Assembly: GCF_019703515.2 (NCBI RefSeq)
Contig: NC_059374.1
Coordinates: forward strand, 13,676,245-13,740,244
DNA from: Myxocyprinus asiaticus
Lineage: Eukaryota; Chordata; Actinopteri; Cypriniformes; Catostomidae
Direction: 5' to 3'
Length of the DNA: 64,000 nucleotides
Position 1 is the first letter of the stretch. The number at the start of each line of letters is the position of its first letter. Under the pieces are notes generated by a model, which saw nothing but the letters and a program-made list of their open reading frames with translations, ran no database searches and was not told where the DNA came from. Made by a program: the position numbers and the translations under genes. Shown piece by piece: positions 24,960 to 36,429 of this stretch.

Positions 24960-25926
24960 ACATTTTACATTTATTCATTTAGCAGACACTTTTATCCAAA
25001 GTGACTTACAAATGAGCAAAAGTGATTCGTCATAAGGAGGCAATAACATGAAAAGTGCTGCAATACAAGTTTCAAATTGCTCAGAGAAGTACAAGTAGGG
25101 AGGAAGGCAGTTAGTGCATTAGTAGGATTGGGCCAAGTACTCATGAAAGAGATTTGCCTTTAGATGTTTCTTGTAAAAAGTGAAAGAATCAGGTGCTCGG
25201 GTGGAGTTTGGAAGGTCATTCCACCAGTGAGGAACGGTGGAAGTGAAAGTCAGAGAAAGCGATTTTGTACCTCTGTGAGATGGCAACATGAGGCGCCGTT
25301 CACACGCTGATTGCAAGCTTCTGGAGGGCACATAGACTTGAAGTAGTGAGTGTAGACAGGGGGACCCGGAACCAGTAGCTGTACTGTAAGCGAGCTTCAA
25401 TGCCTTGAACTTGACACTAGCAACCATTGGCAGATGGACATGACATGCACTCTCTTGGGCCTGTTGAAAAATAAACATGCAGGGTCTGGTCTTAATCTAG
25501 ATTAAATGAAGCGGTTTGACTGTACATCCAGGAAGTCCTGCCAGAAAAGCATTGCATTAGTCCAGTCTAGATATGACAAGAGCTGTCTTTGTAATGTGGT
25601 CTGTGAAGTTCAGCTGATCGTCAAACACAACCCCTAAGACTCTGTCTGTCCTGGATGGTGTGATCGTTGACGAGTCTAGCTGAATTGTGAAGTTATGTTG
25701 CATAGCTGGGCTCGCTGGAACAACAAGAAGTTCTCTCTTTGCTAGGTTGAATTGGAGGTGGGTTTTTTTTATCCAGCACTAGATGTCTACCAGGCAGGTT
25801 GATATCCGTGCAGCTACCATGGGATCAGTAGGCTGGAATGAGAGGTAAAGTTGTGTGTCATTGGCATAGCAATGATAGGAAAAGCCATGTGCCTGAATGA
25901 CAGATCACACTGATATCATGTACAGA
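24960..25926 (-). pseudogene. 3' half of an L2/Rex-like LINE (RT C-terminal region and tail)
   Basis: The 3' tail on this strand, ending TTTGGATAAAAGTGTCTGC (24985-25005), is the tail shared by L2-like LINEs and V-SINEs in fish. Upstream of it, 25119-25478 encodes KFKALKLAYST, VYVPSRSLQSA, MLPSHRG and LTFTSTVPHWWNDLPNS followed by FTFYKKHLKANLF. This is the characteristic C-terminal end of such LINE reverse-transcriptase proteins. Further upstream, DRVLGVVFDDQLNFTDH-like coding is visible around 25560-25660 with stops. It ends abruptly near 25926, and the missing 5' part appears at 36430-38420. Confidence 0.75.
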
Positions 25927-26589
25927 TAGTATTCAACCAAAACAGGCCTAGTAATGCCACAGTCACCGCAGGATTCATCATTAGCAGCTCTAAACAGCTA
26001 AGAGGCGCTATAACCATAAAATTTTGAATGCCTCAAAGCTCTCTCTTGCAACGTCACAGCCATTCACTGGGTTGAGGTAATGCAAGTTAATCTGGTTTTG
26101 GCAACCGCCAGAAAATAGAAGAACAATCGAAGAAACAGAAGAAGACCCAGAAGAAGAACAAAGGAAGAGCACAACATTTACTTGCTGGTTGGACGTTGCA
26201 CTATGGAGACAATGTTGAATACTTTACTGCAACATTTAGCATTCATGAGGACGCCCACGCATCAGAGATTATTTTTTTGTAATTATTCATTCTCAATTCT
26301 TTACAGAGAATTAACATTTGCATACATATGCACAGATGTTATGAGCGAGCATTATTAGGCAGCATATTCAAACAAATGTTACTTCCAAAAAGTGTCAAGA
26401 CTCTGAGCCTTTGCTTTCTATTAATGTGCTGATAGGCTAACACATGTATTCTATTTTTTTTTTTTTTTTTTTTTTAACAGGATTATCAAATGTGAATTAA
26501 TTAATTCATATGTAAATCATTGTATATTAAGTTATATTCTCCTGGCAATAAAAACTAAAGAAAAATGAACAGAATTAAGTCATCATTTT

Positions 26590-26905
26590 TATTTGTTTGG
26601 TGCTTTTCACAACACACATTGTTTCAAGCCAGCTTTACAGAAAATCATACATTAACAAACAAAAAAAACAAAAAAATAAAGAAAAAAAAAGAAACTGTAA
26701 TATCTATAAAGTCTGTGATCATTGTGTAGTTTGATTAAATATGATTGTAAATTGTGTATCAAAATTAAATAATGAAATAATAATTGTATTTAGAACCCCT
26801 GTGAGTAGAACCCATAAGATGTTGGTTAATGGAGAAAAATAACATTGGGAAAAACCAGTCTCACTGTGGGAGCCAGTTCCCCCCTGGCTAAACAACATGA
26901 ATATA
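26590..26905. repeat. Dispersed fish repeat
   Basis: Segments GGTGCTTTTCACAACACACA, AGCCAGCTTTACAGAAAATC and GGGAAAAACCAGTCTCACTG belong to a repeat I recognise as frequent in teleost introns. The class is not certain. Confidence 0.45.
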
Positions 26906-26929
26906 ATGCCAATATTAGTTATTTGTGTG

Positions 26930-27118
26930 CAGTGCAAGTCATGGTTTAAAATTTGTAAATTAAGGAAGTGCCTCACTGTAACCATGATTTTTTCTTTTTT
27001 TTTCTTTTTTTTAAAGAAAAGGAGAGACGAGTCTAAATTAATTTTTGTGATAATCAATATTATGCCACAAATGCTGTTGATTGAACTTAACTTGTATTGA
27101 GCCCGGAACATTCCTTTA
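26930..27118. repeat. Fragment of the foldback-type repeat shared with 62 kb and 8.15 kb
   Basis: It contains AAGTGCCTCACTGTAACC, a poly-T stretch, AAAGAAAAGGAGAGACGAGTC and GCCACAAATGCTGTTGATTG. It ends TTGAGCCCGGAACATTCC. The order and orientation match the right arm of 62020-62345. Confidence 0.65.
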
Positions 27119-27332
27119 AATGTTGAGATGTGGGGGTTGTATTTTGAATTTTAGGTTCCAATATTGTTAAAATGTGTACCTGACATGACAAGTCTACTCA
27201 TGAGTACAAACTCAATATGAAATTATATGGATAGAATAGCCTACGTGGAACTTGTAAATTAAAAAAGGCTCAAATATGGTTAAATAGTGAAAAATAAAAT
27301 ATAAAATAAAATATACATTTTCACAAACTATA

Positions 27333-28913
27333 CAGGTGCATCTCAATAAATTAGAATGTCGTGGAAAAGTTCATTTATTTCAGTAATTCAACTCAAATTG
27401 TGAAACTCGTGTATTAAATAAATTCAATGCACACAGACTGAAGTAGTTTAAGTCTTTGGTTCTTTTAATTGGGATGATTTTGACTCACATTTAACAAAAA
27501 CCCACCAATTCACTATCTCAAAAAATTAGAATATGGTGACATGCCAATCAGTTAATCAACTCAAAACACCTGCAAAGGTTTCCTGAGCCTTCAAAATGGT
27601 CTCTCAGTTTGGTTCACTAGGCTACACAATCATGGGAAAGACTGCTGATCTGACAGTTGTCCAGAAGACAATCATTGACACCCTTCACAAGGAGTGTAAG
27701 CCACAAACATTCATTGCCAAAGAAGCTGGCTGTTCACAGAGTGCTGTATCCAAGCATGTTAACAGAAAGTTGAGTGGAAGGAAAAAGTGTGGAAGAAAAA
27801 GATGCACAACCAACCGAGAGAACTGCAGCCTTATGAGGATTGTCAAGCAAAATCGATTCAAGAATTTGGGTGAACTTCACAAGGAATGGACTGAGAATGG
27901 GGTCAAGGCATCAAGAGCCACCACACACAGACGTGTCAAGGAATTTGGCTACAGTTGTCGTATTCCTCTTGTTAAGCCGCTCCTGAACCACAGACAACGT
28001 CAGAGGCGTCTTACCTGGGCTAAGGAGAAGAACTGGACTGTTGCCCAGTGGTCCAAAGTCCTCTTTTCAGATGAGAGCAAGTTTTGTATTTCATTTGGAA
28101 ACCAAGGTCCTAGAGTCTGGAGGAAGGGTGGAGAAGCTCATAGCCCAAGTTGCTTGAAGTCCAGTGTTAAGTTTCCACAGTCTGTGATGATTTGGGGTGC
28201 AATGTCATCTGCTGGTGTTGGTCCATTGTGTTTTTTGAAAACCAAAGTCACTGCACCCGTTTACCAAGAAATTTTGGAGCACTTCATGCTTCCTTCTGCT
28301 GACCAGCTTTTTAAAGATGCTGATTTCATTTTCCAGCAGGATTTGGCACCTGCCCACACTGCCAAAAGCACCAAAAGTTGGTTAAATGACCATGGTGTTG
28401 GTGTGCTTGACTGGCCAGCAAACTCACCAGACCTGAACCCCATAGAGAATCTATGGGGTATTGTCAAGAGGAAAATGAGAAACAAGAGACCAAAAAATGC
28501 AGATGAGCTGAAAGCCACTGTCAAAGAAACCTGGGCTTCCATACCACCTCAGCAGTGCCACAAACTGATCACCTCCATTCCACGCTGAATTGAGGCAGTA
28601 ATTAAAGCAAAAGGAGCCCCTACCAAGTATTGAGTACATATACAGTAAATGAACATACTTTCCAGAAGGCCAACAATTCACTAAAAATGTTTTTTTTATT
28701 GGTCTTATGATGTATTCTAATTTGTTGAGATAGTGAATTGGTGGGTTTTTGTTAAATGTGAGCCAAAATCATCACAATTAAAAGAACCAAAGATTTAAAC
28801 TACTTCAGTCTGTGTGCATTGAATTTATTTAATACACGAGTTTCACAATTTGAGTTGAATTACTGAAATAAATGAACTTTTCCACGACATTCTAATTTAT
28901 TGAGATGCACCTG
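27333..28913 (+). mobile_element. Tc1-like DNA transposon, full length, copy B
   Basis: A 1581-bp element between TA dinucleotides (27331-27332 and 28914-28915), with the same CAGGTGCATCTC termini and roughly 200-bp IR/DR inverted repeats as copy A. By eye I found only three base differences from copy A: one in a terminal repeat, one silent and one missense in the transposase. The orientation is opposite to copy A. Confidence 0.96.
27596..28588 (+). CDS. Tc1-like transposase, intact (DD34E), copy B
   Basis: A 330-residue uninterrupted transposase with the same domains as copy A. The helix-turn-helix CSQSAVSKHVNRK is followed by a GRKKCGRKR basic patch and the catalytic triad in LFSDES, FQQDLAPAHT and DLNPIENLW, with 34 residues between the second Asp and the Glu. 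The first ATG is at 27596; the conventional start MGKTADLT lies 12 codons in, at 27632. The one protein difference from copy A is His instead of Tyr in PQQC(H/Y)KLITS near the C terminus. An intact frame with so few differences implies recent activity or mobilisation. Whether the protein is active is not shown by sequence. Confidence 0.95.
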   Translation: MVSQFGSLGYTIMGKTADLTVVQKTIIDTLHKECKPQTFIAKEAGCSQSAVSKHVNRKLSGRKKCGRKRCTTNRENCSLMRIVKQNRFKNLGELHKEWTENGVKASRATTHRRVKEFGYSCRIPLVKPLLNHRQRQRRLTWAKEKNWTVAQWSKVLFSDESKFCISFGNQGPRVWRKGGEAHSPSCLKSSVKFPQSVMIWGAMSSAGVGPLCFLKTKVTAPVYQEILEHFMLPSADQLFKDADFIFQQDLAPAHTAKSTKSWLNDHGVGVLDWPANSPDLNPIENLWGIVKRKMRNKRPKNADELKATVKETWASIPPQQCHKLITSIPR

Positions 28914-28919
28914 TATATT

Positions 28920-29280
28920 GCAGAAGTTTGCATACCCCTTTTGTTTGAGGCCTATACGTTTTCGCACCCCTTTCAGAATGTATGCAAATATAAGAGATAA
29001 AAAACTGTATGTACTACTACCCTTCAAAAGCTACATTGCACAAAATGTACTATAACTTACACAAATCATCCTGTTCAAAAGTTTGCATCCCCTTGATTCT
29101 TGGTTCTTGTGTTGCCTTCTTGAGCATCAATGAATGTTTGCACCTTTTGTAATAGTTGTGTATGTGTCCATCAGTTGTTCTAAGTGTCAAAAGCTTGATG
29201 TCTATATCATTTAGCCACTGTTGGGAAGAACTCAAATGTGCAGAAGATGTTGGGAAACCAAAGAATGTACAGTATTTTTC
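28920..29280. repeat. Fragment of a dispersed transposon-like repeat
   Basis: Recurring phrases AAGTTTGCATACCCC (28925) and AAAGTTTGCATCCCC (29078) resemble the ends of a fish Tc1-like family. No transposase coding is left. The rest, to 29470, has no recognisable gene. Confidence 0.45.
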
Positions 29281-29574
29281 TTAAGAAATTTGGCTGCTTC
29301 ACAGCTCAAGACAAAGCAGGGACTCGTGAACAATTATTATACAAACAGTCATTAATCATAGAGAAAGCAGCACACCATTTTAAAGGGTTTGCTCTCATGC
29401 CAGTAGCTCTAAAGCTCTCATGCAGTCTGTCTCATGAATGCGCACAGAAGATCAACGGTCGGTGAAGAGTTTCACTTAATAATACATCAGATTTCGGTTT
29501 GTTTCTCACCAAACCTTGTCGTATTCCTTCAGAACAAGACATGAGTCGCATGCAATAATTTGTTAGACCTCTGA

Positions 29575-29775
29575 ATTATATTTTGCGTCCTTTTGAAGCT
29601 TGAAGTGGTCACCATAAACTGCCATTGTGTGATATCACTGAGCATAATTGTTTTTTTCACAATTTCTCCCTTTGTGTTAAGAAAAGGAAAGAAAACATAT
29701 GGAGTTATAACAACACAGGGGTGAGTAAACAATGACTGAATTTTAATTTTTGGGTGAACTAAATCTTTTAGAACC
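29575..29775. repeat. Fragment of the GTTCACCC-type repeat
   Basis: GGGGTGAGTAAACAATGACTG followed by TTTTTGGGTGAACTAAATC matches the right terminus of the family at 40113-40489. Confidence 0.6.
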
Positions 29776-29908
29776 AAGGGAATGTAAACTTTAGAACAGG
29801 ATAATTTGTTTAAATTCAGTTACCATTTTGTCTTGTTGAATATACAGTATGTGAATATCTGTTGTCAAATAGCTTCTTCAAGGTAGTACTAAATGCATTT
29901 TTAAGGTA

Positions 29909-31138
29909 CACTATATTGCCAAAAGTATTCGCTCATCTGCCTTTAGACGCATATGAACTTAAGTGACATCCCATTCTTAATCCATAGGGTTTAATATGAC
30001 GTTGGCCCACCCTTTGCAGCTATAACAGCTTCAACTCTTCTGGGAAGGCTTTCCACAAGGTTTAGGAGTGTGTTTATGGGAATTTATGACCATTCTTCCA
30101 GAAGCGCATTTGTGAGGTCAGACACTGATGTTGGACGAGAAGGCCTGGCTCTCAGTCTTCGCTCTAATTCATCCCAAAGGTGCTCTATCGGGTTGAGGTC
30201 AGGACTCTGTGCAGGCCAGTCAAGTTCTTCCACACCAAACTCGCTCATCCATGTCTTTATGGACCTTACTTTGTGCACTGGTGCGCAGTCATGTTGGAAC
30301 AGGAAGGGGCCATCCCCAAACTGTTCCCACAAAGTTGGGAGCATGGAATTGTCCAAAATCTCTTGGTATGCTGAAGCATTCAGAGTTCCTTTCACTGGAA
30401 CTAAGGGGCCAAGACCAGCTCCTGAAAAACAACCCCACACCATAATCCCCCCTCCACCAAACTTCACAGTTGGCACAATGCAGTCAGACAAGTACCGTTC
30501 TCCTGGCAACCGCCAAACCCAGACTCGTCCATCAGATTGCCAAATGGAGAAGAGAACGCGTCTCCACTGCTCTAGAGTCCAGTGGTGGCGTGCTTTACAC
30601 CACTGCATCCGACGCTTTGCATTGCACTTGGTGATGTATGGCTTGGATGCAGCTGCTCGGCCATGTAAACCCATTCCATGAAGCTCTCTACGCACTGTTC
30701 TTGAGCTAATCTGAAGGCCACATGAACTTTGGAGGTCTGTAGCGATTGACTCTGCAGAAAGTTGGCGACCTCTGCGCACTATGCGCCTCAGCATCCGCTG
30801 ACCCCGCTCTGTCATTTTACGTGGCCTACCACTTCGTGGCTGAGTTGCTGTCATTCCCAATCGCTTCCACTTTGTTATAATACCACTGACAGTTGACTGT
30901 GGAATATTTAGTAGCGAGGAAATTTCACGACCGGACTTGTTGCACAGGTGGCATCCTATCACAGTACCACGCTGGAATTCACTGAGCTCCTGAGAGCGGC
31001 CCATTCTTTCACAAATGTTTGTAGAAGCAGTCTGCATGCCTAGGTGCTTCATTTTATACACCTGTGGCCATGGAAGTGATTGGAACACCTGAATTCAATT
31101 ATTTGGATGGGTGAGCGAATACTTTTGGCAATATAGTG
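29909..31138 (-). mobile_element. Second Tc1-like transposon family, dead copy
   Basis: A 1230-bp element between TA dinucleotides (29907-29908 and 31139-31140). The termini are CACTATATTGCCAAAAGTATTCG and its inverse. The inverted repeats are short (about 27 bp), unlike the long IR/DR ends of the other family. It contains a nearly full-length transposase frame with inactivating lesions. Confidence 0.95.
29991..31052 (-). pseudogene. Tc1-like transposase missing its first catalytic Asp, premature stop
   Basis: The likely start is the Met of [10 protein letters not shown] at 31052. The helix-turn-helix segments ([18 protein letters not shown], and a second one ending SSRTVRREL) are intact, with a GRPRK basic hook between them. 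In the core, [10 protein letters not shown] reads straight through where the family has a SDESRF-like motif. The segment with the first catalytic Asp is therefore deleted (near 30546-30556) without loss of frame. The second Asp (FQHDCAPVH) and the Glu (DLNPIEHLW) remain, 34 residues apart. A TAA at 30084-30086 cuts off about 30 C-terminal residues; the frame continues to a natural stop at 29991. The protein would be catalytically inert. Confidence 0.9.
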
Positions 31139-31140
31139 TA

Positions 31141-32120
31141 TCTCGTATTTTTTTAAACAATAACACATGGACGCATCAGGGTTTTAGGTGCACAAGCAGT
31201 GCGTAGAACTGCCCCACAATTTCCGTGAATTGACAATCATGTCCGTGTTAAATGGCCCTAATATTAGCAGTGGGCTTTTCCAGTGTTTTCGGATGTAGCA
31301 TTTGCAGTCAAGTCGTGAGATGTAACTCCTCAGCGAGTGCTAATTACTACTGTGTTGACTCATTATTTTCCCAAACCACAAAAAAGAATCTCAATATGTA
31401 TTATTACCTTAGATAGGGATAATTTTAGATAAAAGTAAACTAAATTGAAAGGAAAAATTTAAAATGAAGAAACAACAATAACTCCTGTTATGGACTTGGT
31501 CTTGATTCCGACTCGGCCCCTTTTGGACTCGGACTCGACTCGGACTTGATTGTTTAAAGACTCAGACTTGACTCGACTAAGGTGGACTCGAACCCAATAC
31601 TACTATGCAGTTCAAAACTGTAGGTTACGTAATTTGATTGTTGTTTCATTATCTGTCGTAGTAATTTATTAGTAGTTAATATTAGTTAATAACTGAATAT
31701 TGACCCATAGCCCTATAACACTAATTATATTTTCCTATTGTTTATAATGGTTATAGAAAAAAGAGACCGTATACTAGAAGCCCAACCAAATAATTTTTTT
31801 TTTTTTTTTTGCAATTTTGTTTTGGATTAATGTCAGTAAAGTCTTTGGTGCATATCACAATAACTGTTTGGGGAAAATATATTTTATTTGTATTTTAATT
31901 GATCTCCTCTTTAAAGGACTTCAGGACAGGCTTTAATCGCAAACCGTGTTCCATTCTGCTTTTTTCTGAGCCCACTCTTTCATCCCCATTTCATGTCATT
32001 GAAGACATACACTTTATTTGAATAAATGTTAGCATATGTTCAGATCCAAGGAGACTCAAGGAAATTACTTTCCTTGCAACAGAGAGTGTAAGCTCAGTGT
32101 TGGAGGCGTGAAAATGTGCA
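31141..32120. other. No gene seen; a GACTCGGACT-rich patch
   Basis: Positions 31490-31610 carry repeated GACTCGGACT/GACTTG motifs, a low-complexity segment common in fish DNA. A poly-T run lies at 31795-31812. The rest holds no recognisable coding region. Confidence 0.45.
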
Positions 32121-32124
32121 CCGG

Positions 32125-32215
32125 GCGGGCTCTGTGGCAAATTGGGTAGTGTATTGGACTTCTAGAATGCAAAATGAGGCCATTGTGGATTCGAGTCCCT
32201 CCAGAGTCTGAGCTT
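32125..32215 (+). repeat. tRNA-derived SINE head, decayed
   Basis: GGCTCTGTGGCAAATTGGGTAG resembles a box A region, and GATTCGAGTCCC is a good box B about 50 bp downstream. The body is not recognisable. It is not a functional tRNA gene, because no cloverleaf acceptor pairing is evident. Confidence 0.5.
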
Positions 32216-32756
32216 TTGTCGTTTTGCTAAGCACACTTTGTCAACAATCACCAAAGCTATCTGACCACTGACACTCAGTAATTTAAACGTGGAAATAAAA
32301 CAAGTGTGTAAACGTTGTTCTCACCAGGGGCGTTGTGAAGAGGAGGCTTTGGGGGCTAAAGCCCCTGATGTATTGTCCCAAGCCAGCGATCTAATATTAA
32401 GATTCACACACGTTTCACTTTAATAATAAAATATGTTTTATGACTTTTACTTTTTTCGCCCAGTAGTCCATCTGTCCATGACGAAACGCAATGAGCGCTA
32501 GCTTTGGTAGATTACTGCTAGCACGTTCATTCAATTCAGCGAATATATGACTGCAGCTGGGTTTTAAAGACCTTTCATTTATAGCCAGCTGTTGAACACT
32601 ACCTGTTCTGGCCAGTAGGTTGGACTAGTAAGATTATAGTTTGAAAGTTGACATTATTTGGGGGAAATTAATCAACATTATTCAATGAAATAAGTTACAG
32701 AACAATCTGCATACATACAGCAGTTGCACAATGCAAAAAACAAAAAAACAAACAAA

Positions 32757-32757
<1 letters not shown>

Positions 32758-32827
<70 letters not shown>
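32758..32827. repeat. (AT)n microsatellite
   Basis: About 33 uninterrupted TA units after an A-rich lead (AAACAAAAAAAC). Confidence 0.95.
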
Positions 32828-32833
<6 letters not shown>

Positions 32834-34036
32834 AATACAACAGCCAGATGGAAACAATTATAAAAGGTTATATATCAACCAAATAGAGTGGATTCTTGCC
32901 TAAAAATGTACACTTATGGTTGAAAATAAATAAATAAATAACAAAATCCAAAAATAATAAACAAATTGACAATATATATTGAATCTAAAAGCATTAATAC
33001 TTATGTTAGATACCTTTTTATTTTTATTTTGGAGAAATATTTGCTCAAATCCTTCTAGAATGGTTTAACATATGTTTGATTATCTAATTTTTGTCACAAA
33101 AAGTGTTTGTTTTTTTTTTTTCTTAATTTTGTCAGTATATTTAAAAAGCATAGGCCTACTATTACAAGGATATCATTTGTGTAACATTTTAAAAAACAAC
33201 CTTATTAGTCAGTACATAGGGAAGAGAACAAACCAAATTCCAACTGACCTCATAAATAGCCATCCACTGTAAAGTAGATAGTTGCTGGAATAGTTTTTCT
33301 ATGAAATTAAAAAAATCTTAATACAGTATCACATAAGAATGGCATTTATGACCATTTTGGAACTCTTTTGGAGTGGCCTCAAAATTATACTTTGGGAAAA
33401 ATTCTAAGAGGAACATAACTAAATTTAAGAGGGAGCATAACTGGTCATGGTCATTAAGCAACTGGCTAACAATAAGAAAATTATTTCTAAACCAATTATC
33501 AAAGAATAATGATTAATGAAGCTATAGTTAAATCAAAGATTAGATGGCTATAGCTTGCTGTGCCTCAGTTAATTAATAATTTTGCCCAAATTATTATGCT
33601 TGCAGCCTTGTAGTACATTGACTGGAGTATGCTACATGTAGGCTGACATCTTAAACCTATCATTATAAATCATACTTTAAGATGTGAAGACATGCAGAAA
33701 ATAACTACATATTTCAGAAAACAACACACACTTCCAGTCAGGAGAAGATAGGGAGTTAAAAAGGAATGACATGGCCCATGACAGACCAGTAGTAGTTGAT
33801 TGATTTAGGCAGACAGTATGAAGGGCCAAACTTCTTAGGCCCGTATATGAGTTAACAAGTGAATAATCATCCATACAATGTAAATACATTAGAGTTGGTC
33901 ATTTACCTGTTAACAAATAAATATCTGTAACTTCTTTCCTTTTTTGTTCTTTATTATAGTCAGATCAAGCGTCAATGATGGGGTCAGTATCCAGAAGGTA
34001 GCTCACTGGTACCCCTCCAGCACTTATTTAGTACAA

Positions 34037-34041
34037 AATAA

Positions 34042-34082
<41 letters not shown>
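34037..34082. repeat. (AAT)n microsatellite
   Basis: About 15 AAT units, uninterrupted. Confidence 0.95.
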
Positions 34083-34085
<3 letters not shown>

Positions 34086-34223
34086 CGAAAAACTTATTTT
34101 AAGTTAATTTATGCAAGTATTCCTGTTAAAACAATTATTATCTGGCATAGTGAGGAAAAACAGTTTAGCACTGGTCCTCTGGGGGCTAAGCCCCTTATAT
34201 CTTCCAACCAAGCAACACCCCTG

Positions 34224-35190
34224 GTTCAGTAGTGTCAGTCGGTAATTATGGTACTGCTTGTCACCTAGGTTTGAATCCACCTTTTCCCGAACCCACTTTT
34301 CTTCCCATTCCCATCTCATGTCAGCAAAGACAGAAACTTTCTTCAAATAAACATTAACATAAAATATTTAAAAATGTTTTGTGGAGACACATGTGAAACT
34401 TTTTTAAACACATAAAAGTATAAGACAAATACCATGTACTGTAGGTATATTAACAATCAGAAGACCAAGTTATGCAAAATAAAACTTTAGATTTGTTTTG
34501 AATGTTGTAATTGACTTTTACGTCATCTAGATAAAATATTAATATTTATGTTAATACATGTGTATTTATGCAATGAAGGCATGTTGCGTGTATCCAAAAA
34601 ACAAAACAAAAACAATTTCCTTTAACACATTTTAATGCATAATTTAGGACTTTATTAAAATAAATTTTAACACTTTCTAAGCACATCAAGACATTTTTCT
34701 AGATATTTTTTTTACAGACAGAAGTTTATAACACCCAGATAGCCACAGACAGACATTGTCAGCAATTCACACCTACTACTTAAACACATCCCTCAATACA
34801 ATCGCCTCTGATCTATTTAAGGCCAGATTGCTCCGCATCTTAAGTCGGTGGATTCGTATTTCATTGCAGTGGTGGTTACTTAAATGTTGCCTGGCAAGAT
34901 CAAATATGATCGACTGGAGTAGCACATAAATAAAAAATGAAAAATAAAGAAATACATTTAAAATAAATAAAAGTAATAAAACACCCAATTTTATATAACT
35001 GAGTTGAAAATATACTGATAAACAGCTGCAATTACCTAAATATTTTTATTAAAAAAATAATTAAGATGCATTTGACTATTATGCAGGGCCTCAAGTGAAT
35101 CTGTGATTTTTAATGTTTAATTTCAACTGGTTAATTTATATGAACTGTCTAACAAAATACCAGAAAACATCAATTTAAAAAATCAACTTC
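34224..35190. other. SINE-like remnant, then no recognisable gene
   Basis: At 34228-34345, a box-B-like GGTTTGAATCC and TTCCCATCTCATGTC resemble a worn tRNA-type SINE; a similar TCATCCCCATTTCATGTC lies near 31980. The rest is AT-rich, with nothing recognised. Confidence 0.4.
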
Positions 35191-35194
35191 TATA

Positions 35195-35400
35195 ACTCTC
35201 ATCCACGTTGGGGGAATCCCAGAGTATGAGGTAAGGGGGAATCCCCACTAATTGCAGTGCAATGCGGCAGCGGGCGCGGTGAAAAGTTAAGGAAACAAAC
35301 ACAGCAGCAACTAATAAAGTGAAGCAATGGAGAATAAAATCTTCTGAAGTCTTCCTCAGACATCATGTTTGTTATTTACACAAGCGTTGCGGGGCTCATT
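35195..35400. repeat. Dispersed repeat shared with 43105-43340
   Basis: Shared phrases in the same order: GGGAATCCCAGAGT, GGGAATCCC, AAGGAAACAAACA, GAAGTCTTCCTCAG and CATGTTTGTTATTTACACA. It looks like a fragment of a non-autonomous DNA element. Confidence 0.65.
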
Positions 35401-36429
35401 GTCTCAGTTTGCTCTGCTACAGTGTTCACAATACAATGTGACAAAAAGCAGTTATGTTTTGTCATGTTACACCATTGCTCGTTGTAAAATGTAGCTCGTT
35501 CATGGAAAAGCTACACTATTGTAAAAATAAGTGAACTACTCTTACGCTATTGTGTAATGTAACTAAGTTGGATATTAAACTTTATCATGTAATCATGAAT
35601 GCTGCTGCCTTATGCGACTTTACCACCTATGATTTTACCTTTTAAAACACAATCATGGCAAAACATATAAGATTTAAAACCATGTATAAATTATATACAG
35701 TATATTCCCAAATAGAAGACCAAATGACTGACAATGATCTTACAGGACACAGTACCAGGCACAGTGCAAAACGGCCTTTTGTGAAAGGATATGCAAATTA
35801 AAACCATGCAATGAATTAACTTCATCAATATCAAATATTTCTATTTATGTGGTCAAATGTGTATTTATGCAATAAATTAATATCATTTGTTTGCTGGTTG
35901 GTTTTTACTTTTCACATGTATCCAAACAGACAAAGAAACAATAATAAGTTAATGCGAGTTTCGATCCTGCGCTCTGTTGCACCAAAGTCTAATGTGCTAC
36001 CACAAAACTATCAGGGCTCATGCCAACAGAGAACTATTGTGAAATATTGTCTACTCCACACCACCATCTGTAACTTTAAAGGCATATCACATATAATAAC
36101 AACAACATAAAAAACATTTATATTTCATTACGCTTAATTTCATTTCATTAATGAGCTAACTAAGCTATAACTTTAATGCTGCCATTCTTTTTTGCATTGT
36201 TAGATCTCATTCTACACATCACAATTTTAAAAACACAATTAAAATAATTATATTAACAATGTTAATCATAATAACTCTCACTTTCTTCACAATAAACTAT
36301 GGTACAAAAAGTTTTCCTCTGCACCACCTGGCTGTAATTTTGCAAACGTGACTCACATGTGAGAATTCACAGTTTTAACGTGGCGGTGCTGTGTGCGGCA
36401 CTGAGGATCTTTGTGATTGAATACCTACA

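Larger units (their letters stand above)
32325..34223. mobile_element. Candidate hAT-like element, non-autonomous
   Basis: The ends CAGGGGCGTTG and CAACACCCCTG form an 11-bp inverted repeat with one mismatch. Both are followed inward by a GGGGGCTAAGCCCC-like motif typical of fish hAT derivatives. The expected 8-bp target duplication is poor (GTTCTCAC against GTTCAGTA). The interior has an AT microsatellite (32758-32825), an AAT microsatellite (34037-34082) and no transposase. Confidence 0.45.
25927..36429. mobile_element. Candidate ~10.5-kb insertion splitting the LINE
   Basis: The LINE halves end and resume at what appears to be the same internal position, around CATGTACAG and TGGAGAAGAGG. 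The segment between starts GTATTCAACCAAAAC. It ends with the inverse of GTATTCAATCACAAAG, giving short imperfect inverted termini. Flanks TACAGATA and TACAGTAT are near-identical, like an 8-bp target duplication. No transposase of its own was recognised. The contents are other repeats and nested transposons. A large non-autonomous element, or successive rearrangements, would both fit. Confidence 0.4.

Noticed and set aside
30070..30681. Plus-strand 203-residue open frame
   Set aside because: It is the antisense shadow of the Tc1-like transposase at 29991-31052.
32325..34223. Firm hAT call
   Set aside because: Termini fit, but the flanking 8-bp duplication agrees at only about half the positions, so it was kept only as a candidate.
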